A stretch of DNA of 7,032 nt. Origin: Desulfobacterales bacterium (GTDB lineage Bacteria > Desulfobacterota > Desulfobacteria > Desulfobacterales > JAFDCJ01). The notes under the pieces were generated by a model. It did no database searches. It worked only from the letters and a program-made list of their open reading frames with translations, and was not told the origin of the DNA. Below, piece by piece: positions 6,022 to 7,032 of the stretch. The first letter of the stretch is position 1; every line of letters begins with the position of its first letter. Location: positions 1 through 7,032 of the forward strand of contig JAOZPY010000134.1 in the NCBI GenBank assembly GCA_029932495.1, written 5' to 3'. Position numbers and translations under genes: made by a program.

Positions 6022-7032
6022 CTATCGTCGCCGTCGCAACCGTTCAATAGAAAGCCGGATGCTGTCCTGCATCCGGGCGATGGCATCGGCCAGTTCTCCA
6101 ATTTCATCCCTGGAGCTCGTGTCAACCTCTACACCCAGTTCACCCACGCTGATACGATCGGCGACGTCGGTCAACGATTTGATCCTGCCGGTCAGTCGCT
6201 GCCCATAAATAAAGACAATCAGCCCAACGAGCAGCAACGTCACCGCTAAAACGGCCCAGGTGATCATCCGGGCTTTCTCAGTCAATGCTTTAGCCCGGGC
6301 CTGCATCCGCTGCACGGGTCCTCTAAATTCATCCATATATGTGGTGGCAGCAACGATGTAATGGGTCCCGGGAACCGGCGTGCACACCATGAACTTATCG
6401 CGGAATTTACCATCCTTGTCCTGCCAGGTGTAATAGCCCTGGGATTTTTTCCCGCCTTTGACCCCTGAGTATATCCTCCAGAATCCGGCAAAATTTCTCC
6501 CAAGCGGTTTTTTTAGTTTGCGCATGTCGATTCCGATGATTCTCGGGTTCACATGGGCCCATGTTCTCCAGACGCCATCGCTGCCCGGCAGCTGATAAAG
6601 CGCTGTGTAACCTGTTAATCCAACTTTTTGCACGGCCAGGGTTTTAAAACCCATATCCGTATTAAAATTTTCCTTTTTCAAATCCGGGTGGCTCAGCAGG
6701 TATAGCCGGCACTGCATGGCCACGGCAGTTGACAAATCAGCAATTTTTTCTTCGGCCATCTGGTTGACGATTTTGCTGCTGGCACGGGTAAGCAGTTCAG
6801 ATGTATTTTCAAGCTGCCACATATAAAGGACGCTGGCTGCGGCCATGAGCATCAGAGGAATGAAAAGAAACAGCAACAACATTTTGGCCCGCAGCCCAAA
6901 TTTTGCTCTGGCGGATTTTTTTGCGGTCGGCTGGTCCGGCTTGCCGGCAGAAATGTCATCCATCGTGGTCGTTACCTGCTCAATGGTCGGTGCCTGCGGC
7001 GTCTTCGGCAATGATTCCGCGGGTGGTGGTTT
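6022..7032 (-). CDS. Cache-HAMP membrane receptor without output domain (5' end possibly beyond the window)
   Basis: Predicted inner-membrane sensor. Counting from the first in-window codon (336 codons, open to the right edge), it has a Pro/Ala-rich cytoplasmic N-terminus, a first transmembrane helix at about 51-73 (LLLFLFIPLMLMAAAS), and a periplasmic region at about 77-242 resembling a Cache ligand-binding domain (VGLTGYTALYQ, then HYIVAATTYMDEF just before the membrane). A second helix follows at about 256-277 (WAVLAVTLLLVGLIVFIYG), then a HAMP domain at about 278-332 with the typical RDEIGELADAI second helix. The protein stops right after HAMP with a basic tail (ERLRRRR), so there is no methyl-accepting, kinase or cyclase output domain. 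The reading frame is open to the edge with plausible protein sequence (KPPPAES), so the true start may lie outside; the first in-window ATG is at 6963, and no strong ribosome site decides between them. It is first in the cluster and probably passes its signal to a separately encoded partner. Domain calls are secure; the ligand is unknown. Confidence 0.85.
   Translation of the reverse strand, partial: KPPPAESLPKTPQAPTIEQVTTTMDDISAGKPDQPTAKKSARAKFGLRAKMLLLFLFIPLMLMAAASVLYMWQLENTSELLTRASSKIVNQMAEEKIADLSTAVAMQCRLYLLSHPDLKKENFNTDMGFKTLAVQKVGLTGYTALYQLPGSDGVWRTWAHVNPRIIGIDMRKLKKPLGRNFAGFWRIYSGVKGGKKSQGYYTWQDKDGKFRDKFMVCTPVPGTHYIVAATTYMDEFRGPVQRMQARAKALTEKARMITWAVLAVTLLLVGLIVFIYGQRLTGRIKSLTDVADRISVGELGVEVDTSSRDEIGELADAIARMQDSIRLSIERLRRRR

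Larger units (their letters stand above)
1..7032 (-). other. Putative six-gene operon: receptor, PATAN, PAS-DHp, REC-PATAN, Roadblock, PilB/GspE ATPase
   Basis: Six genes in the same direction with gaps of about 103 (or 31 if the TTG start is used), 2, an ATGA overlap, 52 and 73 bases. There is no intrinsic terminator or opposing gene between them. The 103-base gap at 5919-6021 contains no promoter I trust. The co-transcription and the grouping around one ATPase are inferred from this layout; the promoter probably lies to the right of the window and further machine parts to the left. Confidence 0.6.

Noticed and set aside
6055..6076. Perfect 8-base inverted repeat with 6-base loop (CCGGATGC / GCATCCGG)
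   Set aside because: It sits inside the HAMP coding sequence (ARMQDSIR) with no U-run after it on the transcribed strand, so it is not a terminator; probably a result of codon choice.

Overview
The window is a compact, single-direction gene cluster. Every gene I can support is on the minus strand, so it reads from right to left. The genes are signalling modules followed by a secretion/pilus ATPase. I see no RNA genes, mobile elements, CRISPR arrays or plus-strand genes. Base composition is fairly balanced. The mix of PAS, DUF4388/PATAN, Roadblock and HAMP modules around a PilB/GspE-type ATPase suggests Desulfobacterota (Desulfobacterales-like sulfate reducers or relatives). That is an inference from architecture and remembered family resemblance, not from a marker gene.

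Layout in transcription order: (1) right edge to 6022, a membrane receptor with two transmembrane helices, a Cache-like periplasmic domain and a HAMP domain, but no output domain; (2) 5918-4935, a cytoplasmic protein with two PATAN/DUF4388-like modules and a C-terminal domain I do not recognise; (3) 4932-3871, a PAS-PAS protein that ends after a histidine-kinase dimerisation/phosphoacceptor helix pair and has no ATP-binding domain; (4) 3874-2840, a response regulator (REC) fused to a PATAN/DUF4388 domain and a further C-terminal domain, overlapping gene 3 by ATGA; (5) 2787-2437, a short Roadblock/LC7-like protein; (6) 2363 to the left edge, a PilB/GspE-family hexameric ATPase with an unusual N-terminal TPR/coiled-coil extension, lacking only its last few residues.

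Inferred joint role: the Cache-HAMP receptor and PAS protein sense signals. The REC-PATAN regulator, the double-PATAN protein and the Roadblock protein relay or scaffold them, and the target is the assembly ATPase. This resembles known control of a pilus motor by PATAN response regulators in cyanobacteria (PixE acting on PilB1) and the use of Roadblock proteins (MglB) in myxobacterial polarity and motility. The distinctive points are that the kinase-like protein lacks a catalytic domain, the receptor lacks an output domain, and the ATPase carries TPRs. The system therefore looks like a split signalling apparatus dedicated to one ATPase, and no full description of it is known to me.

Gaps between genes are short (2 to about 100 bases) and contain no convincing intrinsic terminator. 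One small stem-loop lies in front of the ATPase gene. The promoter of the cluster is probably beyond the right edge.
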